Of a stretch of DNA of 64,000 nucleotides, positions 55,308-64,000 are shown piece by piece (position 1 is the first letter of the stretch; every line of letters begins with the position of its first letter). The position numbers were made by a program, and so were the translations under genes. Where the stretch lies: contig NZ_CP149822.1 in assembly GCF_038396755.1 (NCBI RefSeq), positions 2,976,001 through 3,040,000 of the forward strand. The letters run 5' to 3'. Below the pieces are notes generated by a model that made no database searches, was not told where the DNA came from, and worked only from the letters and a program-made list of their open reading frames with translations. The DNA comes from Chitinophaga pollutisoli (GTDB taxonomy: Bacteria; Bacteroidota; Bacteroidia; Chitinophagales; Chitinophagaceae).

Positions 55308-55430
55308 ATGAAAGCACCCAATAAGGAGGCCATCCTGAAATGGCTGAAGAGACTAGGCTTCTGGGGATTTGTATTCTTCCTCGTAAAAGGCCTCGTGTGG
55401 CTCGCCATATTTTACTGGCTGGCCACCTGA
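55308..55430 (+). CDS. Small membrane protein, 40 aa
   Basis: ATG at 55308 to TGA at 55430. A short basic amphipathic start (MKAPNKEAILKWLKRLG) is followed by one hydrophobic helix (FWGFVFFLVKGLVWLAIFYW). It begins 3 bp after the monooxygenase stop, so it is probably co-transcribed and inserted in the inner membrane. Its function is unknown. Confidence 0.75.
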   Translation: MKAPNKEAILKWLKRLGFWGFVFFLVKGLVWLAIFYWLAT

Positions 55431-55458
55431 CCTGGTACTTTGCCGCAAATGCCAAAAC

Positions 55459-55508
55459 GCCGCGTGGCGGGGGATTTCATGTCTCCTGTTGCGCGGCTTT
55501 TCTTTTTA
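55459..55508 (+). terminator. Terminator after the monooxygenase unit
   Basis: GCCGCG (55459-55464) pairs with CGCGGC (55492-55497) across a long loop, followed by TTTTCTTTTT. It lies between convergent genes. Confidence 0.5.
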
Positions 55509-56492
55509 TACGTCTCCGCCCTTTATCCTTCCCGGCGCATAGCCGAAATATTTTTTGAACGCCCGCGTAAAATGTGCGGTGTGTTTGTATCCGGACAGGT
55601 ACGCCACTTCGGATACCTGCTTCCCTTGCCCCAGCAATTCCCTGGCATGCGCCATTTTAATCCCCTGCAAATATCCGTACACCGTGGTGCCGAACACCTG
55701 TTTGAAATGGCTTTTCAGATAGGCGTCGTTGGTGCCCACCTGGTGCGCCAGGTCGATGAGGGTACAGGGGCTGTGGATATTACTGGCGATGATGTCGCGC
55801 ACCATGTGCATGCGTTCCACGTCTTCCTTCCTGAGCGTGCGCGCGCTTTCGCTGGGTCGCAGCCCGGCCATCTGCTCGTATTGCGCCAGCTGGATCGCCA
55901 GCAGCTCGATGGTTTTCGCTCTCAGGAACAATTGCTTGTAACGTCCTTCCAGCGGGCAATGCAGCATGTCGTACAGGATCGTGCTGATCGATGACTGCAA
56001 AGGCAGGTTCACGGCGCTGATGGCTGCGGCTTCATTCCTTAAGATGCTCCCCGAGAAAATCTCGAACAACGGATGATCGTTCGGCATGGCCTGCAGCACG
56101 AGTTCGGGGCTCACACCCAGCTCGAAGATCTCCAGCTGCTCATGGGCGGGCCATTGCATGTGGATGTCCTCTTCCGGAAAAAACAGGTAATTATACTGAT
56201 GCCGGTCGAGCGATGCCAGCTTGTCGGCCCCGCCTTGCGCGGAGTAACTTTTGCTGCCGCTCACCGTATAGCTCATCTGGAAAAAAGGCGTGGTATTGCG
56301 GATCACGATTTCGCCTGCGTTGCTGGAGCGTAGATTGTAATACCCGAAATTGATCCCGTCGGGGCTCAGCATTTCGTACACGGAACCGGTGTGCCCGTCC
56401 TGCGACAATTCGCGGCGGCGCTCACGGAACCCTCCGGTATTGTTGATATCGAACCGGCAGGAAGGAATGATATGTGCGGGTTGCGCAGGCAA
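55506..56492 (-). CDS. AraC-family transcriptional regulator
   Basis: A 328-aa cytoplasmic regulator with an N-terminal sensor region that matches no specific ligand domain and a C-terminal AraC HTH (TLIDLAHQVGTNDAYLKSHFKQVFGTTVYGYLQ, then SEVAYLSGYKHTAHFTRAFKKYFGYAPGRIK). It is divergent from the TonB receptor gene (about 230 bp between starts). AraC regulators next to siderophore or heme receptors often activate them in response to the ligand, so iron or heme control is likely here. Confidence 0.9.
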   Translation of the reverse strand: MPAQPAHIIPSCRFDINNTGGFRERRRELSQDGHTGSVYEMLSPDGINFGYYNLRSSNAGEIVIRNTTPFFQMSYTVSGSKSYSAQGGADKLASLDRHQYNYLFFPEEDIHMQWPAHEQLEIFELGVSPELVLQAMPNDHPLFEIFSGSILRNEAAAISAVNLPLQSSISTILYDMLHCPLEGRYKQLFLRAKTIELLAIQLAQYEQMAGLRPSESARTLRKEDVERMHMVRDIIASNIHSPCTLIDLAHQVGTNDAYLKSHFKQVFGTTVYGYLQGIKMAHARELLGQGKQVSEVAYLSGYKHTAHFTRAFKKYFGYAPGRIKGGDV

Positions 56493-56721
56493 ATGGAGAA
56501 AATTGTTGTACCCGGCAATATTAAACCTTCATGCCAACAATTTACTGCGCAATCGGGAACGGCAAATGATCGGATCGGGAAAACCCGCATGGTTACGCAG
56601 TTTACCTTTTTTGTTTTTCCGTTTATGGTAAATTTTTTTCCGGAGATGAGCGAAATTCTTCCGGCTCAGGTAAGCATTTCTCCGCCGGAAATCACCCATC
56701 AGCCGGACCTTTGCATGCGAT

Positions 56722-58863
56722 ATGCATATTCAGCGATCCCTCCTGCTTCCGTGCCTCCTGGCATGCGCCGCCGCATCCGCCCAGGCGCCGCGCGCCGACT
56801 CGTCACCGGCCGTGCGCACCCTTCGTACCCATGAAGTCACCGACAATCCCCTTCGTAAATCCGATGATCTCATTACCATCGGCCAGCAAACGGCCCCCAC
56901 GCTCGTGATTTCCCGCAAGTCCATAGAGCTGGCAGGCAGCCGGCGCCTCGACGAAGTACTGCGCGAACAAACCGGCATGGCTATCGTACCCGACCTGGGG
57001 AGCGGCAACCGCAGCGTGGGCATCCAGCTGCAGGGCTTCAGCTCCGAATATGTGCTCATCCTGATCGACGGCCAGCCCATGACCGGGCGCCTCGCCGGCA
57101 ACTTCGACCTGTCGCGCATCGGTGTCGGCGACGTGGAGCGTATCGAGGTCATCAAAGGCGCGGCCAGCAGCCTGTACGGCTCCGAAGCCCTGGGAGGCGT
57201 GATCAATATCATCACCCGGCAAGCCGTGCGCAAAGCACAAGCTTCGGCAGGCCTCCGCTTCGGCACGTATCAGACCACCGACGCTAACCTCAGCGCCGAA
57301 ATGCCCTTCAAAAACAACAAAGGCTTCGTTTCCGTGTCGGGAAATTTTTACAAAACCGATGGCTTCAACGCCAACACCGCATATCTGAAAGAAGGGAAAA
57401 CATCGCCGCCGTACACGAGCTTTTCGGGACAGGCGCGCGGCCAGTGGCGCTTCAACGACCGCACGTCCCTGCAGGCGCGCGTACGCGCGGCGGGCCGCCA
57501 GTCGGAAATGTTCCGTTCCTACGGCGCCCAGCCTTTCCACGACAACCTCCGCGAAAAGGATATCAACGCCGGGCTGAACCTCCGCAGCCAGGCTTCCCGC
57601 ACCACCACGCTGCTCGCCAGGTATTATTATACCGGTTACGACACCCGGCAGACCGTCATCTTACAGGAAAACGGCCGCCTGCTGCAGGAAAACGATTTCT
57701 ACCAGCAGATCCACCGGCTGGAGGTGCAGGCGGAAAACCGCCCGGATAACCTCCCGCTGGTGTTCCTCGGCGGCATCGGGGCCGACCGGCAATCTTACAA
57801 CAATCCCGGGTCCGACATCCTCCGGGCGATGAGCGGATATTTCGCTTACCTGCAGGGTGAATATGCATATTCCGAAAAATTCCGGATGACGGCCGGCTTC
57901 CGTTACGACGGCAACACCGATTACGGCGGAAGGCTCAACCTTAGCGCCGGCGCGCTTTTCAAACCCACCCAATGGCTGTCGTTCCGCGCATCGCTGGGTA
58001 ACGGTTTCAAACCGCCGACCTATGCGCAGATGTACCAGGTTTTCACCAACATCACGCAAGGTTACACCGTGATCGGCGCGCACAATTTCGCGGAGAAAGC
58101 CGCGGAGCTGAAAGCGGCGGGCACCATCGCGCAGGTATGGGATAATGCCGCGCAGATCGCGTTATTAAAACCCGAGACCTCTACTTCCATCAACGCCGGG
58201 TTTACGTTGCATACAGGCAGCCACATGGAATGGCAGGCCGGCGCGTTCATGCACCGCCTGCGCCATCTCATCAACACCGAACAGGTCGGCATCATGCGGA
58301 ACGGACAACAACTTTTCTCCTACATCAATATCGACCGGGTGATCATGCGGGGCGTGGAAGCAGGATGGAAGTTCGCCATCACACCGAACCTGCAATTGTC
58401 CGCCGGCTACCAGCTGCTCGACGCGCGCAATTCCGCCGTCACCGACTCGATCCGGCAAAAATCCTCACGTTATGCCACAGTGCGCACGCCGGATGGTATT
58501 CGTCCCGCTACAACGAAAGATTATTTCGGCCTGCCCAACCGCAGCCGCCATATGGGCAGCCTGCAGGCCGCCTGGGCGCATCCGCGCTGGGGTCTCGGGG
58601 CTTCATTCCGTGGAACATACAGAGGCAAATACGGCTTTTTGGATGTTGACAACAATGGATACATCGACAACTACGATGTGTTTGTGAAAGGATATGCCTT
58701 ATTATATGTGAGCGTGCAGAAAACGCTGCTGCGGAAAAGACTTACGCTGCACCTGGGCGTCGATAACATCGGCGGCTACACCGATTATCTGATGCCGTCT
58801 CAGCCCGGTCGTGTTTTTATGGCCGGCGCGGAATGGCATTTCATCCGGAAAGAAAAAAACTGA
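56722..58863 (+). CDS. TonB-dependent outer-membrane receptor (heme/siderophore type)
   Basis: A 713-aa receptor with a signal peptide (LLLPCLLACAAASAQA), a plug domain with VGIQLQGFSSEYVLILIDGQ and the motif IEVIKGAASSLYGSEALGGVINIIT, and a 22-strand barrel ending GRVFMAGAEWHFIRKEKN. It lacks the SusC CarbD extension and belongs to the BtuB/HmuR-like group. The neighbouring HmuY-like lipoproteins, monooxygenase and AraC regulator suggest heme import. The ligand is inferred from context. Its stop is directly adjacent to the end of the convergent nirC gene. Confidence 0.92.
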   Translation: MHIQRSLLLPCLLACAAASAQAPRADSSPAVRTLRTHEVTDNPLRKSDDLITIGQQTAPTLVISRKSIELAGSRRLDEVLREQTGMAIVPDLGSGNRSVGIQLQGFSSEYVLILIDGQPMTGRLAGNFDLSRIGVGDVERIEVIKGAASSLYGSEALGGVINIITRQAVRKAQASAGLRFGTYQTTDANLSAEMPFKNNKGFVSVSGNFYKTDGFNANTAYLKEGKTSPPYTSFSGQARGQWRFNDRTSLQARVRAAGRQSEMFRSYGAQPFHDNLREKDINAGLNLRSQASRTTTLLARYYYTGYDTRQTVILQENGRLLQENDFYQQIHRLEVQAENRPDNLPLVFLGGIGADRQSYNNPGSDILRAMSGYFAYLQGEYAYSEKFRMTAGFRYDGNTDYGGRLNLSAGALFKPTQWLSFRASLGNGFKPPTYAQMYQVFTNITQGYTVIGAHNFAEKAAELKAAGTIAQVWDNAAQIALLKPETSTSINAGFTLHTGSHMEWQAGAFMHRLRHLINTEQVGIMRNGQQLFSYINIDRVIMRGVEAGWKFAITPNLQLSAGYQLLDARNSAVTDSIRQKSSRYATVRTPDGIRPATTKDYFGLPNRSRHMGSLQAAWAHPRWGLGASFRGTYRGKYGFLDVDNNGYIDNYDVFVKGYALLYVSVQKTLLRKRLTLHLGVDNIGGYTDYLMPSQPGRVFMAGAEWHFIRKEKN

Positions 58864-59721
58864 TTATTGCAGCACCGGTGCGCTTTCTGCGATTTCCGCG
58901 CGGGTATTGGCGGCGGGCGTGGCCACCGTTTCTTTCCGCCGCTTGCCATGCATGAGGTACAACGTCAACGCGGTGAAGATGACGCCCCCGACGATGTTGC
59001 CCAACGTTACGGGGATCTGGTTCAGCCACCACCACTGTCCTGCTGAAACGGGCGCACCCATGAACATGCCCGCCGGAATCACGAACATATTCACCACGGC
59101 GTGTTCAAATCCCTGCGCGAAGAAGATGAATATCGGTAGCCAGGCGGCGAGGATTTTTCCGAGAGTGGAAGTGGAAGTCATGGCCATCACAACGCCGAGC
59201 GTCACCATCCAGTTGCACAAAATCCCTTTCACAAAAACCGTCAGCAAGCCGGTGGTTCCGTACTGACCGTACCCGGTCGTTTTCGCCACGGCGATGTTGG
59301 AGATCAGCTTGCCGAGGGCGCCGCCGTCGACCTTCCCGAATTGCGTGAGCGACGCCCAGAATAGCCCCGCATACAGCAAGCCGCCGGCCAGGTTGGCGAG
59401 ATACACCACCGCCCAGTTTTTGCCCAGCTGCTTCAGGGAAACCTGCCCGGCAAACCACGACAGCGACATCACCGCGAAGTTCCCCGTTACCAGCTCATAC
59501 CCCAGCAACACTACGATGATGAAGCACGCCGGAAAAATCGCCGCGCCGATGAGCGGGAGGTTCGTTTGTACCGTGGCCGTGAGCGCGAACGTAGTACCGA
59601 AACCCAGGATGGCGCCGGAAAGGATGCCCTTCACGATCATGTCGGTCATGCTCATGCGGGTTTTGTCGATGCCGGCCTGGATCATGGCGCCGGCTACTTC
59701 CGCGGGTTTTTTATAGTCCAT
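58864..59721 (-). CDS. nirC: Formate/nitrite transporter (FNT) family channel, likely nitrite
   Basis: A 285-aa inner-membrane protein with six helices. FNT signatures are LGYELVTGNFAVM, GILCNWMVTLGVVMA and FAQGFEHAVVNMFVIPAG. It is the last gene after nirB, nirD and a porin on the same strand, so nitrite uptake is the most likely role; formate transport is less likely. The symbol rests on operon context. Confidence 0.9.
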   Translation of the reverse strand: MDYKKPAEVAGAMIQAGIDKTRMSMTDMIVKGILSGAILGFGTTFALTATVQTNLPLIGAAIFPACFIIVVLLGYELVTGNFAVMSLSWFAGQVSLKQLGKNWAVVYLANLAGGLLYAGLFWASLTQFGKVDGGALGKLISNIAVAKTTGYGQYGTTGLLTVFVKGILCNWMVTLGVVMAMTSTSTLGKILAAWLPIFIFFAQGFEHAVVNMFVIPAGMFMGAPVSAGQWWWLNQIPVTLGNIVGGVIFTALTLYLMHGKRRKETVATPAANTRAEIAESAPVLQ

Positions 59722-59748
59722 TGTAGAAAATTTTAGGAGATGAAGAAT

Positions 59749-61092
59749 TTATTTCAGCAAGAAAGAAGGCTTGATATTAATCATGAGATACGCCCATTGG
59801 TTGCTTCGCGCTGCATTCGCCACCTGCTTGGCCGTTGCCAGCGCGGTTGTGCTGCGGTAATAACTGTACCCTGCTTCGAAACCGATCACGGGCGTGAGGG
59901 CGAATGCGGCGTTCAGGTCGGCTTCCCAGCCGAAGCTGCGGTTTTGCGCGGTGATGTCGCTCGCGGAGAAGAAACGGTGCCCGTCGGCCTGGAGGCTCCA
60001 CTTCGCATGGGGCTTGAAGAGGAAGCGGAGGTAGTAATCCTGCAACCCGGTGGCGCCAAACGTGCTGCCGGCGTAATAATAGTCCATATGCCCCCAGAAT
60101 TTGTGGGGTGTTCCGTACAATGGATCAAAGACCCTGGAAGTGGTCCCGGATTTGCCACCGGTTGTGTAATCGGCGCCCAGTCCGGCTTTTATTTGGGGTG
60201 AGAAAGCGTAAAGCGCCTGGCCCGACAGCAGCCATCCGTTCACTTTCGCGCCTTCTGCATATTTCCCGCCCTGCCAGGCGATGTTGCCGGTAAGTGAAAG
60301 TCCGCCAAAAGTCTGCGTCGTGAAAATTGCCGCTGTAAAGCGGGAATGAACCCCGGGGTCGTAAGTTCTGACGGGCTTCAGTTCCACCGTATCCACGTGG
60401 TACCGCGGGAACTGGTCTGCCAGCGCCATCAGCGAAACGTGGCCCGTGGCGTTTTTGCGGGAAACGTGCAGGTATTGCAACCCTTTGTACATGACGCCCC
60501 CGTTGGTATTGCCGGCATATGCGCCCGGAGGCGTGTTGTTGTATAAAGTGCCCGCGCCCGCTTCCCGGTTCTGGGACCAGGCGAAACCCGCGTCCGCCGC
60601 CCACTTGCCGGAATTGTAGCGGAACAGGAGCGCATCGTGCCGGCGGGCTTGCTGGAGCCAGTCGAGGTTCCCCAGCAGGCGGCCGTCGTCATAATTCAGT
60701 TCCTGCCGGCCTACTTTAAAACTCAGGTGGTGGAACGCCGCGGTGTCCGTCAGCCGGACTTCCGCCCAGGCTTCATGGATCATCAGCCCGTTATTATCAA
60801 CCGTACTGTTTTTATTGATGGTGGAAACATCCTGGCCCCAAACCCGGACGTCCTGGATGGACAACCCGAATTTGAGGCGATTTGCGGTAAATCCCGCAGT
60901 GAGGCGGGTGCGTTGCGAGGTGAAGAAAGCAGGCTTTGCGGAGCGCGGGAGCGGCGCCCCCTGTCCATCCCGGAACTCCGTGCGGGTGCGCAATTGCGCC
61001 GCGATCGAGAGCTGGGCTTTGCCTGCCAGCGGGAGGCCGCCTATCAAAAGGAGCAGCGCCGTCCCGCAGCGGGAATGCATTTTATTGTACAT
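59749..61092 (-). CDS. Alginate-export-family outer-membrane porin
   Basis: A beta-barrel protein of about 447 aa. Start ATG at 61092 (MYNKMHSRCG) or 61080. A signal peptide (ALLLLIGGLPLAGKAQ) precedes a barrel with many alternating strands (RTRLTAGFTANRLKFGLSIQ, FKVGRQELNYDDGRLLG). The family includes porins found in nitrate/nitrite operons of Bacteroidota. By position between nirD and nirC it probably lets nitrite or nitrate cross the outer membrane, which is inference. Confidence 0.82.
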   Translation of the reverse strand: MYNKMHSRCGTALLLLIGGLPLAGKAQLSIAAQLRTRTEFRDGQGAPLPRSAKPAFFTSQRTRLTAGFTANRLKFGLSIQDVRVWGQDVSTINKNSTVDNNGLMIHEAWAEVRLTDTAAFHHLSFKVGRQELNYDDGRLLGNLDWLQQARRHDALLFRYNSGKWAADAGFAWSQNREAGAGTLYNNTPPGAYAGNTNGGVMYKGLQYLHVSRKNATGHVSLMALADQFPRYHVDTVELKPVRTYDPGVHSRFTAAIFTTQTFGGLSLTGNIAWQGGKYAEGAKVNGWLLSGQALYAFSPQIKAGLGADYTTGGKSGTTSRVFDPLYGTPHKFWGHMDYYYAGSTFGATGLQDYYLRFLFKPHAKWSLQADGHRFFSASDITAQNRSFGWEADLNAAFALTPVIGFEAGYSYYRSTTALATAKQVANAARSNQWAYLMINIKPSFLLK

Positions 61093-61168
61093 TTGAATGA
61101 TTTTAATTCCAGCAATTGAAGTCACGAAACCCGGTTCGCCGCCAAGCCGCCGGGTTTCAACTTTTTTG

Positions 61169-61549
61169 TCAGGCCGTTACGGCCGACCCTTCCTTTCCGC
61201 CCACACCGATGTAAATACGATCATCCTCCAGCTTTACGGGATATACTTTAATGGAACATTCGTGCTCGTCGGAAAGGCAACGGCCGTCGGACAGGGAAAA
61301 AGTTTTTTTGTGAAACGGGCAGGCCACTTTCGGTTCTCCCTGTTGCGCGCCGATCATGCCGCGGCTGAGCGCCATTTGCCGGCGGTGCGGGCATAAGTTC
61401 TGCGAAGCGTACCATTCGCCGCGACGGGCAAAATGAAACAGCGCGATCTGCTCGTCTTTATATTTCACGCAAACCCCGCCGTTGGCAGGCACGTCTTCCA
61501 CTTTACAGGCAAAAATCCAGTTGATTTTTTCTTCGGTGATGGGTGACAT
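61169..61549 (-). CDS. nirD: Nitrite reductase small subunit (Rieske-type)
   Basis: A 126-aa cytoplasmic protein with the Rieske [2Fe-2S] ligand motifs CPHRR (about 53-57) and CPFHK (about 76-80). It follows nirB by 26 bp and supplies the small subunit of NAD(P)H-dependent assimilatory nitrite reductase. Confidence 0.93.
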   Translation of the reverse strand: MSPITEEKINWIFACKVEDVPANGGVCVKYKDEQIALFHFARRGEWYASQNLCPHRRQMALSRGMIGAQQGEPKVACPFHKKTFSLSDGRCLSDEHECSIKVYPVKLEDDRIYIGVGGKEGSAVTA

Positions 61550-61574
61550 AAGATGAGATTTTTCGGTTGATGAT

Positions 61575-64000
61575 TTATTTCCATTCCACGGCTTTCTTCT
61601 GATCGCGCAGCTGATCGAATTTCACGGAAGGATCTTTCTCTTCCGGCGCATTCACGAAGTGGGCAAAGCGCTTGCGCAGGGCGGGCGTTTCCACCACTTC
61701 TTTCCATTCGCATTTATAACTGTCTACCAGCGACTGCATTTCGCGCTCCAGATCTTCGGCGATGCCGAGGCTATCGTTCACGACCACATTCCGCAGGTAA
61801 TCGATCCCTCCTTCCATTTTATTGAGCCAGGTGGCGGTGCGGGTGAGCGGGTCGGCGGTTTTGATGTAAAACATAAGGAAACGGTCGATGTATTTGATGC
61901 AGGTATCGCTGTCGAGGTCGGAAGCGAGCAGGAGCGCGTGTTGCGGTTTCGATCCGCCGTTGCCGCAGACGTACAGGTTCCAACCTTTTTCCGTAGCGAT
62001 GATGCCAAAATCCTTCGACTGCGCCTCGGCGCATTCCCGTATGCATCCGGACACGGCGGATTTCATTTTATGCGGCGCCCGCAGCCCGCGGTATCTTTCT
62101 TCAACCCGGATGGCGTAGCTCACGCTGTCGTGCAGCCCAAACCGGCACCAGGTGGACCCTACGCAACTTTTCACCGTGCGCAGGGCCTTCCCGTATGCGT
62201 GGCCGCTTTCGAACCCTTCTTCGATGAGCTCTTCCCAGATCAGCGGCAGGTCGCCGACGTGCGCGCCGAACATATCGATGCGCTGGCCGCCAGTAATTTT
62301 GGTGTATAGATTGTATTTCTCCGCGATGCGGCCGATGGCCATGAGCTTCTGCGGAGTGATTTCCCCCGGGAATGCGGGGCACCACGGAATAGGTGCCTCC
62401 TTTCTGAATATTGGCAAGGTATCGGTCGTTGGAATCCTGCGCGGTGTCGTTGCCTTTCGCGAGGATCATATCCCCCCACAAACTGGCCAGGATAGAAGAC
62501 ACGGCGGGTTTACAAACCTCGCACCCGTCGCCCTTCCCGATGTGGTCGAGCACGTCGTCGTAGGTGTGGAGGTTGCGGATTTTGATGAGGTCGAACAGCT
62601 CCTGGCGCGAATAGCCGAAGTGTTCGCACAACACGTTGCGCACATATTTCCCCTGCGATTTCAGGGTGTAGGTGATGAGATCCTTTACCATGGGCGCACA
62701 GCCGCCGCAGGAGGTGGAGGCGCCGGTACATTTTTTCACGGCGTTGAAGGTTTCGTGCCCTTCTTCCACCGCCTGGCAGATTTGCTGCTTGGTTACGCTT
62801 TCGCAGGAACAGATCATGGCGTCGGGTGGCAGACCCAGTACGCCGGCCGCGGCTTCGCCGGTAGAGCGGGAACCGAGGAGCTCGTCTTCCGGCTTGCCGG
62901 TGATCTTCATTTTATTCTTCGTTTTCTGCAGCAGCATGTTGTAGGCAGACGCGTCGCCGATGAGGATGCCGCCGAGCAGGTACTGGCCGTCGTCGGTCAT
63001 ATTGATGCGTTTGTATACCCCGGCCACCTGGTCTTCGAACACGATCACACGGCAGGTGTCCGGCGGCGGGAAGGGATCGCCGAAGCTGGCCACGTCAACG
63101 CCCACGAGTTTCAGTTTGGTGCTCATGTCGAACCCGCCGAAGGTGCGTTCGCCGCCGAGGATGTTGTCGATGGCGATGTCGGCCATTTCGTATCCGGGCG
63201 CTACGAGCCCGTAAATGGTATGCTGGTATAGCGCGCATTCGCCGATGGCGTAAATGTTGGGATGGGAAGCCTGCATTTTGTCGTTCACCACGATCCCGCC
63301 GCGGGAGCCAGTTTCGAGCCCCGCGGAAGCGGCGATCTCGTCGCGGGGGCGGATGCCGGCGGAGATGACGATCATATCCGCGGGGATGGAAGATCCGTCT
63401 TCGAAACCGATGCCGGTGGCTACGCCGTCGCCGAGGATGGAGGTGGTGTAAGCGTTGGTGCGGATTTTCAGGCCGATGGATTCGAGTTGTTTGCGGAGGA
63501 TGTCGGAGCCGTTCTGGTCGATTTGCCGGGGCATGAGCCGGGGGGCGTATTCGACGATGGTGGTGTCTGCGATACCGAGGTCCATGCAGGATTTGGCGGC
63601 TTCGAGGCCGAGGAGGCCACCGCCGATGACGGCGGCGCGGCGTGCTTTGCGTGCGGCTGTTTTCATGAGGTCGAGGTCGTCGAGGGTGCGGTAGACGAAC
63701 ACGCCTTTTTGGTCGGTGCCGGGCATGGGTGGCACGAAGGCGGAGGAACCGGTGGCGAATACGAGATAATCGTATGATTCGGTGATACCGGATTTGGAGG
63801 TGACGGTCTGGAGGCCTGGGGAGATGTGGTGGACGGGGTCTCCGAGATGGAGGGCCACGTTGTTTTCGGCGTACCAGGATTGGGGCGCGAGCAGGAGGTC
63901 GGCGGTGGATTTGCCGTCGAAGTAGCTGCTGAGGTGGACGCGGTCGTATGCCGGGACGCGTTCTTCGCCGAATACGACGAGCTGGAGCCCGGGGATTTTT
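61575..64000 (-). pseudogene. nirB: Nitrite reductase large subunit with a frame break (5' end off the window)
   Basis: FAD-, [4Fe-4S]- and siroheme-dependent enzyme reducing nitrite to ammonia. From the right edge the frame reads FGEERVPAYDRVHLSSYF, the FAD/NAD(P) oxidoreductase domains (AAVIGGGLLGLEAAKSC) and the BFD-like [2Fe-2S] domain (ICSCESVTKQQICQAV, CGGCAPMVKDL). One base is missing at the G5 run (62363-62367 on the plus strand). With six G the sequence PGGEITPQKL continues into the siroheme domain with CVGSTWC and CIREC ligands and VCGNGG, ending at 61575. The broken form would lose siroheme binding, so an assembly error or a recent mutation is likely. Confidence 0.87.

Noticed and set aside
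1..64000. CRISPR arrays and insertion sequences
   Set aside because: No regularly spaced repeats with unique spacers and no transposase genes were seen. The only tandem repeat is the 11-bp array at 7279-7347.

Overview
The window looks like a chromosomal segment of a Bacteroidota bacterium of the Chitinophaga type (Chitinophagaceae). The signs are SusC/SusD pairs, a FecR/ECF-sigma pair, a DUF6377-type regulator, HmuY-like lipoproteins, promoters of the TAnnTTTG type and starts without Shine-Dalgarno sequences. The genus is inferred from gene content only. The flanks are GC-rich. The middle is clearly more AT-rich.

Left flank (1-20 kb): a SusC-type receptor with an STN domain that runs off the left edge, its FecR anti-sigma factor and a divergent ECF sigma factor; a GH9 glycosidase; an L,D-transpeptidase; a LytTR protein; an S41 peptidase behind a membrane-bound AraC regulator; a cluster of three related tRNA-like genes between terminators; then a glycan-utilisation locus (SusC with a frame break, SusD, GH31 alpha-glucosidase) led by a membrane regulator.

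Mobile island (20,089-45,779, about 25.6 kb): inserted in the 3' half of a tRNA-Asn gene. A perfect 43-bp copy of that half lies at the far end, next to a tyrosine integrase. Just inside both ends are near-identical 25-bp repeats that may be integrase arm sites. The backbone carries a relaxase, a MobC-like protein, a primase, an excisionase-like protein, a candidate oriT hairpin, a HEPN protein and several unknown genes. The island therefore looks mobilizable but not self-transmissible. Two defence modules ride on it: an AbiEi/AbiEii pair, and an AT-rich seven-gene cargo (22.8-36.5 kb) encoding an XRE regulator, a SNF2/RapA-like helicase, a 69-aa protein, a Rad50-like zinc-hook ATPase, a type III Mod methyltransferase, a type III Res nuclease-helicase and a TOTE-type primase-helicase. 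This cargo is the best candidate in the window for an undescribed defence system: a type III restriction-modification pair physically coupled to a SNF2 helicase and an SMC-like ATPase.

Right flank (45.8-64 kb): a broken UPF0149/SEC-C gene, a SusD remnant and a DeoR regulator, each with frame breaks; a GT4 glycosyltransferase; an SGNH hydrolase; a probable heme locus (two HmuY-like lipoproteins, three more lipoproteins, an IsdG/HmoA-like monooxygenase, a 40-aa membrane protein, an AraC regulator and a TonB receptor); and a nitrite-assimilation operon (nirB, nirD, a porin, nirC) that runs off the right edge.

Caution: at least seven genes are interrupted by one-base frame breaks, nearly all at homopolymer runs. 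Residual assembly errors are a serious alternative to real gene decay.
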